Assembly (NCBI RefSeq): GCF_901709675.1
Contig: NC_051090.1
Coordinates: 8,327,842 to 8,391,841 of the forward strand
DNA length: 64,000 nucleotides
DNA from: Syngnathus acus
Lineage: Eukaryota > Chordata > Actinopteri > Syngnathiformes > Syngnathidae
Direction of reading: 5' to 3'
This document shows, in pieces, positions 27,443 through 38,840 of this stretch. Below the pieces are notes generated by a model. The model made no database searches. It had not been told where the DNA came from and worked only from the letters and a program-made list of their open reading frames with translations. Position 1 is the stretch's first letter; each line of letters begins with the position of its first letter. The translations under genes and the position numbers were made by a program.

Positions 27443-29479
27443 ATGCTTATTCAGAATTATTCTTTGTTGAACTATGAAAGTCTCCATTGTGTCTAGCTCC
27501 ACCCTTTTTGTAATATACTTTACAGTTACTAGTGTAGTGCCAGAATGACACATACCGTAGGATGTGAATCACTTTAATTAGACCTTGTATTTACAATGGC
27601 ATTGGTCGTTTAAACAGAATGCCTTCAAATATGTTCCAAAGTGTTGTATTGCGCAGATTGTGCTGGCTATCCTGTATATGAACTTGACCCCACCCGTTTA
27701 GACACTCAACAGTACAGCCAAGAAAGACGCGTTTCATATATTATCGCCAATTAACGATCCCCTGTTCACCAAAGGTTTCTACTTTCCATATCACACTATG
27801 GAATATTGGACCGTGTTGGACGTCTAAATTAGGTTGGATGTCACAGATCTGCTTTATACTTGCACCTTCAACTTTCCACCAGTTTTAAGACTGTGTTTCA
27901 TAGTGCCAAAGTCTGCACATACATCATCCGCACAGTGATAGTTTTAAACAAAGACGACTTGAAATGTTCACCTTCTTGTTTTTCTTGTTCTGATCTCAAC
28001 TGTAGCCCACCCTACACACAGTTAAATCTTTGCTGGAGTATTTCCCCTATAAACACATTATTTTTTAATGGCATAAGAAATGGCTTGTTGACAAAGTAAA
28101 GAACTGAATTTCACTCTTCCAAAACCCTTTCTGGAAACTCAAATCACAGTTCAATACTTCTTAGGAGGGAAATAACTACATGCCATTTGAGTTGGGAGCA
28201 AATGTAATCACTTGTCTGCCACCTCATCCGCAACACTCCCATTTCCCATCCAAGTAGCGTGCAGACAACTGCGTGATTCTTCCAATGTTCCTAACATAAT
28301 CCTGTGCTAGTGAGGATAGATTGATTCTTTCATCGCAGGTCCCCAGTATGGGTAATTACTTGGTGCACAGACTCCTCTGTATGCATACAATGTATGACTG
28401 ACTATGAGTGTGTGTCTGTCAGTCAGAGTGTCATTCTGACTGGACGATGACTCATATAGTCATTCTGTTTAGAAAATGAATTTGTGGAGAAGGTGCTTTT
28501 AGGTTATAAGGATTATTCCGTCAGGTCGGGCATATACTAAACAATCGATTACAAAACACATTACATAAATAAATTGCTTGGAATGGAAAGTCAAAGGAAC
28601 TTATTGAAGTGCTCACTATCCACAAGGCCGACACTGTCACGTACTGTGAATTGCATTGCATTGTGACACAAACATTTGCCTGGTTCAAATTTTTGTTTCA
28701 CCTGGTTTGGTACATTGCATAGCGTTACGCTTTAGCTCTGTTTACCCTCAAACCTTTATATTACGTGACTATTGGCAAACTCAATTTGAAGTGGTGGTGG
28801 GAGCAAGAAGCAGTACACAAAGCGCCACTTCATGACAATAAATATAGATTCGAACACACATTGCATAAACCTGTACTTTGCATATATGCACTATATTATG
28901 TTTTTTTTTTTCAGATTTGATCATGTGTTTGTTGTGTTGATATGATGTCAAGGTATTTACTCAGCTGGTGTGTAATAGTGTACTATTGCGTGTTCCAAAC
29001 TGTACTGTGGTGAACAAAATGGAAATGTACCCTTTGCTGGAAACATGATTCTGGTCAACAATGTCAGACGGTAGCTGTTCTGCTGTAGACTTTAGGGTGT
29101 TGGAGAGGAAGAATTGAGCAGTTAGCACAGAGGTGCTGATGTGCAATGTGGGGACGGGAACAAGAGGTGAGACCTCGAAAGTGCATGCGGTGTTCGGTGT
29201 GTTTGTTTGCACGTGTGTTTGCGGTGCTGCGTTTAGAAGTTGATGGCAGTCCTCAGGGGGGTTCAGTTCGAGCTGCATTTGTGATCCTGTGTTAAGTGCT
29301 CGGTCAGTGGTGAAGGCCTGAAGGATTAGGCTAACCCCCACCCAACCCCCAACCAGCAACAAAACTTCTGTGAACCGCCCTCCCACCTCCGACACATGCA
29401 CATATTGAGATTCTCCAGAGCCACCCAGCAGCCATTCCTATACCACCAGTACTACTACCAGCAGCACTCAACGCCTGTT

Positions 29480-29525
29480 CACACACACACGCACACACAC
29501 ACACGCACGCACATGCACACACATG
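29480..29525. repeat. (CA)n microsatellite, imperfect
   Basis: CA dinucleotides with scattered CG, intergenic, about 4 kb upstream of ephb3. Confidence 0.9.
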
Positions 29526-29959
29526 TCAAAAGACACTCTAACATAACCAGCAGTCCCATTCCCTTAATATTGCTGGAGTAAAGCGATCCGCTCACACTCA
29601 CATCACATTAGTACTGCTATTAGACCAAATCCAGACATGAGAGCTAGTGTACGCGTGTGTGTCTGTAGATCTGTAAATGTTTTATACGTGCAATATAGTT
29701 GGGGTTAGTGCATGTGTGTTTGAGCGCAGGCATTTGATTTGTAAGGGCGGAAGAGAAGTAAAAGTTTTCTGTGTTTCGGGAAAGGTCCATGGTCTTCGTG
29801 TGTGTGTATGAAATCGAGAGCGTACGGAGACACCGATATCCTGGCACAAGATGAGTGGGAGGAACAACGGCTGAGGTCTGTGAGTGTCTACTGAGGGCCC
29901 AGTAGGTGTAAGCATGAAAAATTACCATATGGCAGTTAAATGTCTACCACTTTGTGAAC

Positions 29960-30297
29960 GGTGTTCCTAATATGTGCCAGGTGCCGTGAAACGTTCCCCG
30001 GATCACATTGTGAACGCTAATCTGTGCATGTGTATATGTCTTTTCACTATATTGCTGTTTACATACGGTCACATAATCGAAAGCAGATAAGACCAAAATG
30101 GATTTGTTATGGGTCTAAATTATTAAGTGCGTTTTTGTTATTGCAGTTAGAAGACAGGATAAAGAATACGGTGAAGTACAGTATACTGTAATAATTCGCC
30201 TTTGTTCCCACGATAACAATGCAATTTTGTTGTGTTACGGCCATTAACCAAGAGAAATGTAGAAAGTTTTACTATAGCAATTTATATTAGGAACACC
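29960..30297. mobile_element. Possible DNA-transposon remnant with GGTGTTCCTAATAT ends
   Basis: GGTGTTCCTAATAT at 29960-29973 is repeated in inverted orientation at 30284-30297. The word GTGTTCCTAATA...GTG-CCAGGTG resembles the end of a fish Tc1-like element. No clear target duplication is seen and there is no coding sequence inside. Confidence 0.45.
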
Positions 30298-32346
30298 CTC
30301 AAACAAGCCCACAATTGATCTACTCCATAAACTAAAAAACAAACCTGCACCAAATGTAGTATTATAAAACTCAGAAGCATCAATTTATTAATGCGGATGC
30401 TTTTTTTTTTGTTTAAAGACAGATATTTTCTGCGCTTTAATATTTTTATCTTTCCAGTAGGGAATTGGATTTGACGTCATAAAATGTTACTATTTTGTAT
30501 CATTGAAACAAATACTCAAAATCCAATTATAAATAAAGGCAAAAATCTAACGCTGCACTTTTGGAAGGTTGCCTTAGCTTATTTTTGTTACGAGTCAGTG
30601 CAAGTTAGAAGTTTGTTGAAATGACAGGGGTGGCACTTGTAATCCGGGCCTCTAATGTCGGCCAGGCAGCCGAGACCGGGTTTCGGTGACTATAGATGGT
30701 GTGCTTTGAAGCGGCCACAGATCCTCTTACCAATAAGACACATTAAGAAAACTCTGTTTTTGTTTCTACCACCATCTAATCATAATATAGGAAACCTTTT
30801 AAATGTATTTGCTCTCAATTGTTTTGTTTAAATAAGTAAAAAAATCACAATTAACTAGAAGTGCATTATTATTAATAAAACGAACTATATAATTGTTGTT
30901 GTTAATTTATTATTAGTGGCCAGAGTGCGTGAATATAAATTAAGGTAATAAATTCAGAATTTGTTTTTTTTATTTTTAAAAACTAAAGTAAACAAGATTG
31001 TAAAAAAAAAGGGAAAACATCAAGACGAATTTTGACTTGTACTAACATTACAACTTTAAGAAAATCATGCCCGGATGTTGCATTATTTTGGTGCATAAAA
31101 AAAATCTCAAAATTCGATTATACATTTTTAAGTTTCATTGGAGTTTTATTGACATGAAAGTTTTATCACCCAACTATTTTTTGCGACCCTTTGATTATAG
31201 GCTGAAAATAAACCACACAAATGTTGGTTTTCACTTCCAAATATTTTTCAGCAGTTCGTGTTAAGGCGACACACAACAGACTACATGGTTACGTTTGTCT
31301 GCTTGCACCTCCCAGGAAATGACATCCAATCGCCTTTTAACTTTACACCAACAGAGCAGTCATTTGGCCTCGCTGCAACATTTCACAGGTCTGCTTTCCT
31401 TGCAAATGCCTGAACTCTTTATATTCATTCCTTGAAATACTTTCAGGCAATGCATTCCCTTGAATTGACACCAATGCTGGCTCATGTAAACAGAAAAAAG
31501 GTTAAGAAAGAAAAGGTGGCCTACATTCTGTAATTTGCTTGAATTAACAATGACGTTGCTTTATGAGCAGAGTATGAGTCTGCTTTCAACTTCACTCTTG
31601 TATTCACATAGAGCAGATAACACATTAATATTAAACATAATTAGTAATGATGGCAGCATGTGCAATTTGTTACCTCATTATTAAGACGACTATGCCAAGT
31701 TAAACCTAGCTCTAAGAGGGCAAGATCATTCAAACTATGTCAATGGTGATGAAATATTCTCTATAAACGGGAACATGCCTTCGCCATTTAGGTTTTTGTT
31801 TTAACATGATCATATCTACTAATGACTGCAAAAAGAAAATAGAAGATAAACTCCCAGGAATATGGTTTAGCACACTTTTGAGAAGGGGTCCCCCAAGCAC
31901 TTAGTGATACAACAAAACAACTTGGCGAAGAGAATGAGGAGAACGGCTGTAAAGTTCAGGCCGTGGCAGATACCCTCTCACCTCCTGCTGTCAGCTTTAG
32001 CAGAAAAGGAAAACACTTTGCAGCTATATGGCCCGCGGAAGAAAAAATAACGATTTTGTTATGCTTATTGAACTGAATAACTCTGCGTGCACCCAAGGGC
32101 AGTGGTGAATGTACATTATATGTAGTTGCCAACAAAACAAAATCTGAGCATTCTGTGATACTAACGTACGTATAGAAAACGTGTTTGACTTTTATTCCAT
32201 TGTGTTGATTATTCATTGAGGATTATGTTTGATTTAGTAATGTCACTATCACACTCGGATAAACTCAAACAGTAACCATCGCAATGTTTGCATAATATTT
32301 TTTCTTGCACGGAAACTCTCCCTTCTGCCTTTCTCCTTCGCTCTCC

Positions 32347-32375
32347 TTCTCTCTCTCTCTCTCTCCCTCTCTCTC
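32347..32375. repeat. Short (CT)n tract
   Basis: A second CT-dinucleotide run about 400 bp upstream of the composite tract, immediately before the CTCF-like motif. Confidence 0.85.
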
Positions 32376-32386
32376 ACAGAGGCGAT

Positions 32387-32403
32387 CCGCAGGGGGCGCT
32401 GTG
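32387..32403 (+). promoter_or_regulatory. CTCF-like motif
   Basis: CCGCAGGGGGCGCTGTG matches the vertebrate CTCF core (CCnnnAGGGGGCGCT) closely. It lies about 1.15 kb upstream of the ephb3 start codon, right after a short CT tract. A promoter-proximal CTCF site is common at developmental genes. Binding cannot be seen from sequence. Confidence 0.5.
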
Positions 32404-32749
32404 TGTCCATGCCTGTGGACAACAGCGCGTGTGTTTGAATCTCTCAAACAGAAAGCAAAAGGTAGCGCCACTCTACAAAATGTTAACAAAGCGTTACAAT
32501 TATGTTGCAAAACATTAACATAAAAACACTCTACTGGTACTGGTCTGCTGTTGTGATTCTTTAAAAATGTTTTTCTATTATTGCATCTGAGTGCCTTTTG
32601 GTTTGTCCAAAAACAAAACGCACCGTGACTGTCCTGATTCCACATGGAGATTAATTGCGGGACAGCAGTTTTGGGGATTCATTGAGAAGTAAACTTAATT
32701 TTGGCAATAATCAAGAGACTATATGATGATGAGACTGACAGTCAGTGCC

Positions 32750-32873
<124 letters not shown>

Positions 32874-33224
32874 GCTCTCCTTATTCCTCCACGGCTGTAT
32901 GCCTCATTCCAGTGCACAGAGCAAGGCAGACGGTCCACAGCAGCAACCAGCGCTGATCAATCCGCTCAGGGAATAAATACCGTACCAATTAAAACCCAGC
33001 TTCTGAGGTATCGTTTGTCAGTGGACGCAGGCGGGTTCTCAGTTGTTTTTTTTCTTCTTGCATGGACTACACGCACTGTAACGGTGGTGTCACAAGTGCG
33101 TCTTTCTCTTTTGTTGTGACCCAACAGAAAGTGGTTTTAGGATATTCCTCGCAGTGTGCGTTGTATATTTTTGGGGGTTTCTCGGTGACTTCAGGAGGGA
33201 AATCCTGATTGTGGAACTACTGCG

Positions 33225-33229
33225 CCAAT
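33225..33229 (+). promoter_or_regulatory. CCAAT box
   Basis: CCAAT in the context gcgCCAATgg, about 100 bp ahead of a TATA-like box and about 320 bp ahead of the ephb3 start codon. This is a fair NF-Y-type match, although a five-base motif alone is weak evidence. Confidence 0.35.
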
Positions 33230-33324
33230 GGTGTGGTCCCGGACTGGACTCCCTGCTCGCAGCTGATCCGCTCCGTGCGCAGAGGAGGACACCAGAGGAG
33301 TTCTGCTACCGGTTCCTCTGGTTC

Positions 33325-33333
33325 TATTAAAAG
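33325..33333 (+). promoter_or_regulatory. TATA-like box
   Basis: TATTAAAAG followed by a GC-rich stretch (gcgcg), about 220 bp upstream of the ephb3 start. It resembles a non-canonical TATA element and sits in the CpG-richer block. Its use is not shown by the sequence alone. Confidence 0.35.
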
Positions 33334-33367
33334 GCGCGTTGGAGATAAAGAGAAGACGACGGCTTCT

Positions 33368-33433
33368 ATGTTTTTCACGACCTGCATGGTGCCATTTCTT
33401 CCCATAAACGCGCACCTTTTGGCTTTTTGCTGA
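33368..33433 (+). promoter_or_regulatory. upstream ORF 1 in ephb3 leader (21 codons)
   Basis: ATG at 33368 opens a 21-codon frame beginning MFFTTCMVPF and ending at TGA 33431-33433. The start context is weak (T at -3). It ends immediately before the ATG of the next small ORF. It matters only if the transcript begins upstream of 33368. Confidence 0.4.
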
Positions 33434-33451
33434 ATGGTTCCGTGGGCATAA
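33434..33451 (+). promoter_or_regulatory. upstream ORF 2 in ephb3 leader (5 codons)
   Basis: ATG GTT CCG TGG GCA TAA encodes MVPWA. It begins directly after the stop of upstream ORF 1. The start has G at +4 but a poor -3 base. Confidence 0.35.
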
Positions 33452-33536
33452 CAAGGTTGGAACTTCAAGGAGCGGACTGTGCGTGGAGTGTGACCAGCTC
33501 GGGATTGTACACCGTCCATCTCGTGGTTCTGTTTAC

Positions 33537-33551
33537 ATGAGCGCCTTATGA
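33537..33551 (+). promoter_or_regulatory. upstream ORF 3 overlapping the ephb3 start (4 codons)
   Basis: ATG AGC GCC TTA TGA encodes MSAL. Its stop TGA (33549-33551) overlaps the first receptor ATG (33548-33550) as ATGA, and lies two bases before the second, better-context ATG at 33554. Such an arrangement can shift initiation to the second ATG or allow termination-reinitiation; that effect is inference. Confidence 0.5.
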
Positions 33552-33611
33552 CAATGGATTACATTCTGCTCTTGTGCAGCTTCTTGCTGCCCGTAGCCAC
33601 TGCAGTTGAAG
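33548..33611 (+). CDS. ephb3: ephb3 exon 1: start codon and signal peptide
   Basis: This is the first coding exon of an EphB3-type receptor tyrosine kinase, a membrane receptor for ephrin-B ligands in contact-dependent cell sorting and axon guidance. It encodes MTMDYILLLCSFLLPVATA followed by VE. That is a classic signal peptide: a short acidic start, a hydrophobic core and a small-residue cleavage site (likely after ATA), leaving mature VEETLMDTKW. The exon ends with one base of a codon before the donor gtaag at 33612. That G plus the first AG of exon 2 makes GAG, the second glutamate of the EET-L-M-D motif found in Eph receptors. Two in-frame ATGs exist. The one at 33548 has C at -3 and A at +4 (poor context); the one at 33554 has A at -3 and G at +4 (strong context) and still leaves a complete signal peptide, so translation may begin there. 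No in-frame upstream extension looks coding. Confidence 0.9.
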
Positions 33612-33621
33612 GTAAGAAATT

Positions 33622-33656
33622 CATCTATCCATCCACCCATTTTCCGAATCGCACAA
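33622..33656 (-). mobile_element. Tiny L2-tail-like scrap next to the exon 1 donor
   Basis: TCATCTATCCATCCACCCAT followed by TTTCCGAATCGC resembles the inverted 3' tail of the L2-like repeat. It begins only 10 bases after the exon 1 splice site. The match is short, so this is tentative. Confidence 0.35.
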
Positions 33657-34263
33657 ATTCAAATTCGATGCAGGATATTTAATTTCGTTTTCAAATGGGT
33701 CACAATAAACACCTCCACTGGCCAAGTTATGTATTGAGTTGTCAATTTGCAATTAAAAACCAGGTTGAACGGAAAAGAGTGGACATCTGTTTTAGGGCAG
33801 GAGGTCTAACTTTTAGTGCGCAATTGTTATGCTCCACAATGGGAGTTGCGTATTCTCTTTTTTGCACCATTAGCCATCGCCTGCTGCTGCTTTCTTGCTC
33901 TTTTAGAGAAAATTAGCGCCACACTGTATCTCACCGGGGTGTCGAGGTGCTGCTGGTGGTGGTCGAACGCACCCACCCCCCACTTAAAAAAACACTTTTC
34001 TTCTGAGGTTAACTACGCGTCTTTTAGAGTTGTGTGGCCTTTTGACGTGTAGATCGTCACACATTGAAAGTGGGTCGTTGAACTATAGAAAAAAAATTCA
34101 ACTCAACATTTGGTTTCCAAATATTAATATTATTATTTAGTTTTCATTATTGTAGTGAAAGATAAAATGATAACTGAGACATAAAATCAATTTTGCGGCT
34201 CTTTTCACAGATTTCTTTTTTTTTAATTCGGGGATTACTTGATTAGTCATTTTTAACCCTTGC

Positions 34264-34276
34264 TCTTTGGAACAAA
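34264..34276. promoter_or_regulatory. Paired SOX/TCF-like half sites
   Basis: CTTTGGAACAAAG contains two inverted CTTTG/ACAAAG cores, a pattern used by SOX dimers and similar to TCF cores. It lies about 650 bp into intron 1. A 13 bp motif may be chance. Confidence 0.25.
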
Positions 34277-34807
34277 GTGTGGAAAATAAGTCTGGGAGAG
34301 CCATGAAGCGTGCTTTGTGAATGACATGAATGCTGCATTCGAGGGTGTATTGTGGTGCTGTAAAAAGTGGGACATATAGAGCTGCTGGCGAGTGCGCGTT
34401 GCCTGCATGATTGACTGACGCGCAATTTTTGTTTTGTATAATTGAAAAAGGTTCAACTCGACGTATCTAATGTAATTAAACTCAGTTGTTTTACCGAAAC
34501 ATAATACACAAAACACATCAAGAAACGACACCCAAATTTAATGTATTGCCTCATAATTGAAAATTGTAGATTAAACCCCCGCCGCATATAGCGGTGTGTT
34601 TTTCTCGTTTAAATTACATTTTGTGCTGTGGTAAAGCGAAAGGTACATTTGTTTTGTATGCAAGATGAGAAAGTGAAATAAAACTGATACGTGTTATCTT
34701 TATTGCTCCGTTGATATCCCTGTCCTGTAAAACCTTTTGAACTTCCAGAACACGCCCAAAATATATTTTAACAATTATTTTAAATATAAAAAGATTATAA
34801 TTCAAGG

Positions 34808-34860
34808 CTATTGCAAATAAACATCTCATATTTTTTTAAATAGTTGTTTATTTGCAATAG
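34808..34860. repeat. 16 bp perfect inverted repeat with forkhead and octamer-like motifs
   Basis: CTATTGCAAATAAACA (34808-34823) is mirrored as TGTTTATTTGCAATAG (34845-34860) around a 21 bp AT-rich loop. Each arm contains a forkhead-like TGTTTA and an ATTTGCAA motif. It is 1.2 kb into ephb3 intron 1. The short AT-rich stem does not look like a microRNA precursor. Confidence 0.8.
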
Positions 34861-36393
34861 ACCAACCAAGGACGTCAGAGTGATCCAGTAAAGCTCAGCG
34901 GACACCAGTTGGACACCAGTGCTTTAAAACACATGGTTTGAATGGATGAATTGAGGCTTGCTGTGCTCAAGTTAGCTCCAGATGTAGACAGAATGAGGCT
35001 GAAAAGATCTACAAAAGTATTTTTCCCCCTGACACCAGAAACGAGTGAGTTGCGTCTCTGCTTTGCAAACGGATGGATTTCACTGAACAATATATTTCGC
35101 TACAAGTGATGTCATAAATTGTGTCCCGCCGACCGGGCGTAGGGTTTACCTACAAGCTTTTAATACAGCACAGTGATTTATGGTGAACACTCTGGCTCTG
35201 TTTTGTTGTACTTTGAGAAAAAAAATACACTGAGCCTTGCGGGGGAAGTTCAGCAGGCCCCATTGCGAGACTCCCCGGGTCCTGAGGTCACACAGCCCCG
35301 GGAATAATTAATGGATTCATCTCTCCCTCTTTCGGTCTCCCTCTCCTTCTTTCCCTTATTCTTCCCAGGCCGACTTCCATTTAAGGTTTTAAGTTTCAAG
35401 TCGTCTTGTGGGCTTCCCCATTCACAGGCAGCTAAACAATAATTTACATCCACTCTTAGGTTATGGCTCGTTCAGGGTGGCTAATTTTTAGTGACCCGGG
35501 TCCCCAGGAGAAGTGGGTTTGACATTTTATCTTTTAAATAAAAATACAAAGTGAGTTTAACGAGGCATATAACAGTTATTGTAAGTTGTATTTGATCTGG
35601 GAAAATATTTAGCGAAAATTATTATTATTTTAATATTATTTCAAGTTGATGGATACTATTTCTAATGGTGGGGTCTGAGTAGTGAGTTTTTGAGTCTTTA
35701 ATGTTCAGCTCCGAGATGTTTTGCTACAAACAAATATACTTTTTTTTTTCGTTAAAATTTAGAGGGTACAGGCCAGCGAAAAGCGAATCCAGATGATTTT
35801 AAGCGTTTCTTGACGCTACATCCAATGTTTAAATCCCTCTAATTTACAGTGGCAGTGGTATTTCTGTGTTTCTTTTATGTGTTTTTATTTTATCATAATT
35901 GGGATTCAGTATCTCTTCTTCCAGGCAGCCTTTGACTACGGCAATTATTCATTTTTGAAAATCACATTTTCTCTTCATATAAGTTAGACAAATGGGCGTT
36001 CAATTGTCTTTTGTAACAGCGAGGATGTATTTACGGTGCAATATGGAATGATTGTGCACAAACAGGGAGCTTTGATGCACACGTTTATGTGTTTACGTGG
36101 GTGAGATCACACCTCTACGGGAGCCTTCCTCGGCCCGTTTACACTTGGCGAATGATTTATACTGTGTGTAAGTGTATGTGTGACAGCGGGGGTCCTTGTC
36201 AGTGTCACGATTTTTATGTTATTACAATTATCACGGTTTGAGCCAAGCATAAGCAGTGCTTCTAAATCACATTCCCACCAAGTGGAATTAAACCAAAAGC
36301 GTTTGAATTGATGCAGTGCGAGTATGGAAGCATGTAATAAATACATGAACAAATGAATGAATAAACAATGAATAAATTAATAAATAAATGAGC

Positions 36394-36508
<115 letters not shown>

Positions 36509-36916
36509 CCATGTTATGAAAGAGCATATAGGCGTTGGCACGGGTGTAATTGTCACATGGAGGCTTCAACAAAGTGTCAATTGATGTGCTCCATATCGAT
36601 TGAGGCGATCGATGTAGCTCAGCCTTTTAAAAGGCAGAACTAGATGCAGGGAGGGAGACTTGCAGTGCTCTTGTAAGGAGCAATTACCAATTCATAAGGC
36701 TATTCATCACTGGTTCTGAATCAATTGGAGGGTCCATTTAGCCTCATTGTTCAGCAGTCCCCCCCTCCTAAAAAAATAGTTAATACAAGCTCAAAACCAT
36801 TTAACAACAATAAAAGCAACACTAATAATAAAATGCTCCCCCTTCTTCTCGCTAATGTCCAATTTTTAATTCTTTGAGAATAATAACAATATAATACTAA
36901 TAATACTACAACTGCT

Positions 36917-36960
36917 ACTATTACTACTACTACTACTACTACTACTAATAATAATAATAC
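36917..36960. repeat. (ACT)n(AAT)n microsatellite
   Basis: Adjacent ACT and AAT trinucleotide runs within a wider AT-rich stretch. Confidence 0.85.
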
Positions 36961-38167
36961 TAGATATTTATTAATATTATTATTATTATAATGATTATTA
37001 TTAATATTTCTTCTTATTGTTCTGTTTTGTAATTTTCTTTGAGGATAATTATAATTTGAGGATTATTATAATATTATTATTGTTAGCATTATTATTATCA
37101 TGTTTGTCTGTGGCTTCAGTATATTACAATTTTTGTTTACCATGTAGTTTACTGTTTGCATTGCAGTTGGTTTCTTACCATTGTGCAAAGAACCCTCAAA
37201 TGATTTCACCAATTGGGCCAAAAAAGTAATTTCACAGTGAGTAAAATGCATCTTGAGTTGATAAAAAATTGATGGGCATCTTTCAGGAGCACAATTTGGT
37301 GCTGATCCAAATTCGTATTGTCTAGCCACAGAAGAGGACTTGTGCTCAATTTTGTGCCATTGCTGTTTTTATTATTCTATTGTTTATCTGCATTTGTTTT
37401 GATGATCCTCTTAAATACCAGCCAATAGATGTGAGCTATATAGAGGTCAACTATGGGAGTGAGAGCCCTTAGTATTCAGTGTCTTCCATCCGATATGTCG
37501 CTCATTTTTCTGACAGCAGCTCTGTTGAACAGATGTACGTTGATTTAGATTTGATCGGGCATGAGACGCTCAGGAAGAATGGCGGGGGGTCAGACAGCAA
37601 TGTATAAGAATGGGATGATGATATGGAGGGTATTGTGTCGTTGTAGTATTGCGATGTGGGTCAGAACTGGACCCCAAAGCAATGCTGTTGATATGCTTCA
37701 AGCTATCCGGGTGTGCAGGAGTGCTCATGTGCACAGGGCTCGACTTCATGACTAAAATGGTGGCGTGGAAAGATTTACCGAGCTGGAATTTCACATGAAG
37801 GCAGGCAACGGCCATCTTTGGCCAGCTGGTGCCTTCACACACCATGCTGGAGGATAGACAGGGCACACTTTATTTTACGACTCTACCTTATTCATGCAAA
37901 TTTGTTTAGGTTGTCTATTAATTAGTTTTAGTGTTATAGTTTGAAACATGATCAGTGGCATGTAAAAGTAGCTGCAATATGATATTGTTGGATAATTAAA
38001 CACACTAGTGCCTATATTATTAAAACCAAGTGTAGCATGCCGCCAGCACTTGTAAAGTGGTTGTTTTTTTTTACATACATTTTGAGATATAAATCCAGTG
38101 ACTGTGCGGAACAGCAATAAATCTTCTAATTAACTGATGAACCATTTAAAACAATTAAAAGTATTCA

Positions 38168-38212
38168 GTACACCCTGAACTGATCGCCACTCAATCACAG
38201 GGGACAAATCAC
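38168..38212 (-). mobile_element. L2-type retrotransposon remnant
   Basis: GTACACCCTGAACTGATCGC followed by CACTCAATCACAGGGG corresponds, inverted, to the internal part of the fish L2-like 3' region (GATTGGCTGGCGACCAGT...GGGTGTAC). About 45 bp survive. Confidence 0.6.
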
Positions 38213-38748
38213 AGAATGTAAATTATTATTATTATTAATTGAGGTAATTGCATCAAAATTATACATATAATAAATATACAGTGTACATATAATAAATGTG
38301 TAATTACGGTAGGTAGTTATCAAAAGATTGTTCAAAAATGGAAACAGAAAATGATATTTTTCCTAATGTAATAGAACAAAATTGTCATTTTTAAGCATTG
38401 TGCATAACGAAAAACACATTGTGATTTATTCAGTCCTCTATGAGGGAGAGCAAGAAACAACTATAATGTGTTATTCATTAAAAAAGTTGAGAGTGGGTTT
38501 AACGCCATAGTCATGGTTGTGAGCATTTGGAGCACTTCCTGATCTGAACTGTCCCCCAAAAAAGTTGGCCAAGCTATCCGTCTGCTACTGTCTGATGAAT
38601 ACAGTCCTTAATCTTTGTTCACCGGATTTAAAAAGACATCTCCTACCTTGATCATTACATCTCATGTCAAGTGTGTGTGTTCGTGTCGCCAAACCGCAGT
38701 TTGCTGAGAGAACTTTGCTGTGCATGCTCTTTTCCAAGACAGCCTATG

Positions 38749-38750
<2 letters not shown>

Positions 38751-38829
<79 letters not shown>

Positions 38830-38840
38830 TGTGTGTGTGT
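38751..38840. repeat. (GT)n microsatellite, about 90 bp
   Basis: An almost pure GT run with one ACGT interruption, in ephb3 intron 1. Apparent Cys-Val frames are artefacts of the repeat. Confidence 0.97.

Larger units (their letters stand above)
1..32346. other. Upstream intergenic region without recognised genes
   Basis: I see no exon with recognisable protein similarity and no tRNA, rRNA or snRNA gene in these 32 kb. The open frames present are short, low in complexity or carry no known motif. The longest (+ strand, 1566-2246, 226 codons) is rich in F, H, L and S from a pyrimidine-rich stretch and looks accidental. The region contains the transposon remnants and simple repeats listed separately. 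Non-conserved single exons of an unknown gene or a lncRNA cannot be excluded. Confidence 0.7.
33180..33547 (+). promoter_or_regulatory. ephb3: ephb3 core promoter / 5' UTR region
   Basis: This stretch just upstream of the start codon is visibly richer in CpG than the surrounding AT-rich DNA. It carries a CCAAT box, a TATA-like box and three short ORFs ahead of the receptor start. The transcription start is not visible in sequence. If the TATA-like box at 33325 is used, it would fall near 33355 and give a 5' UTR of about 190 bases. An alternative start further upstream near the aataaata at about 32972 is possible. Confidence 0.5.

Noticed and set aside
34808-34860. MicroRNA precursor
   Set aside because: The stem is only 16 bp and AT-rich, too short for a typical precursor.
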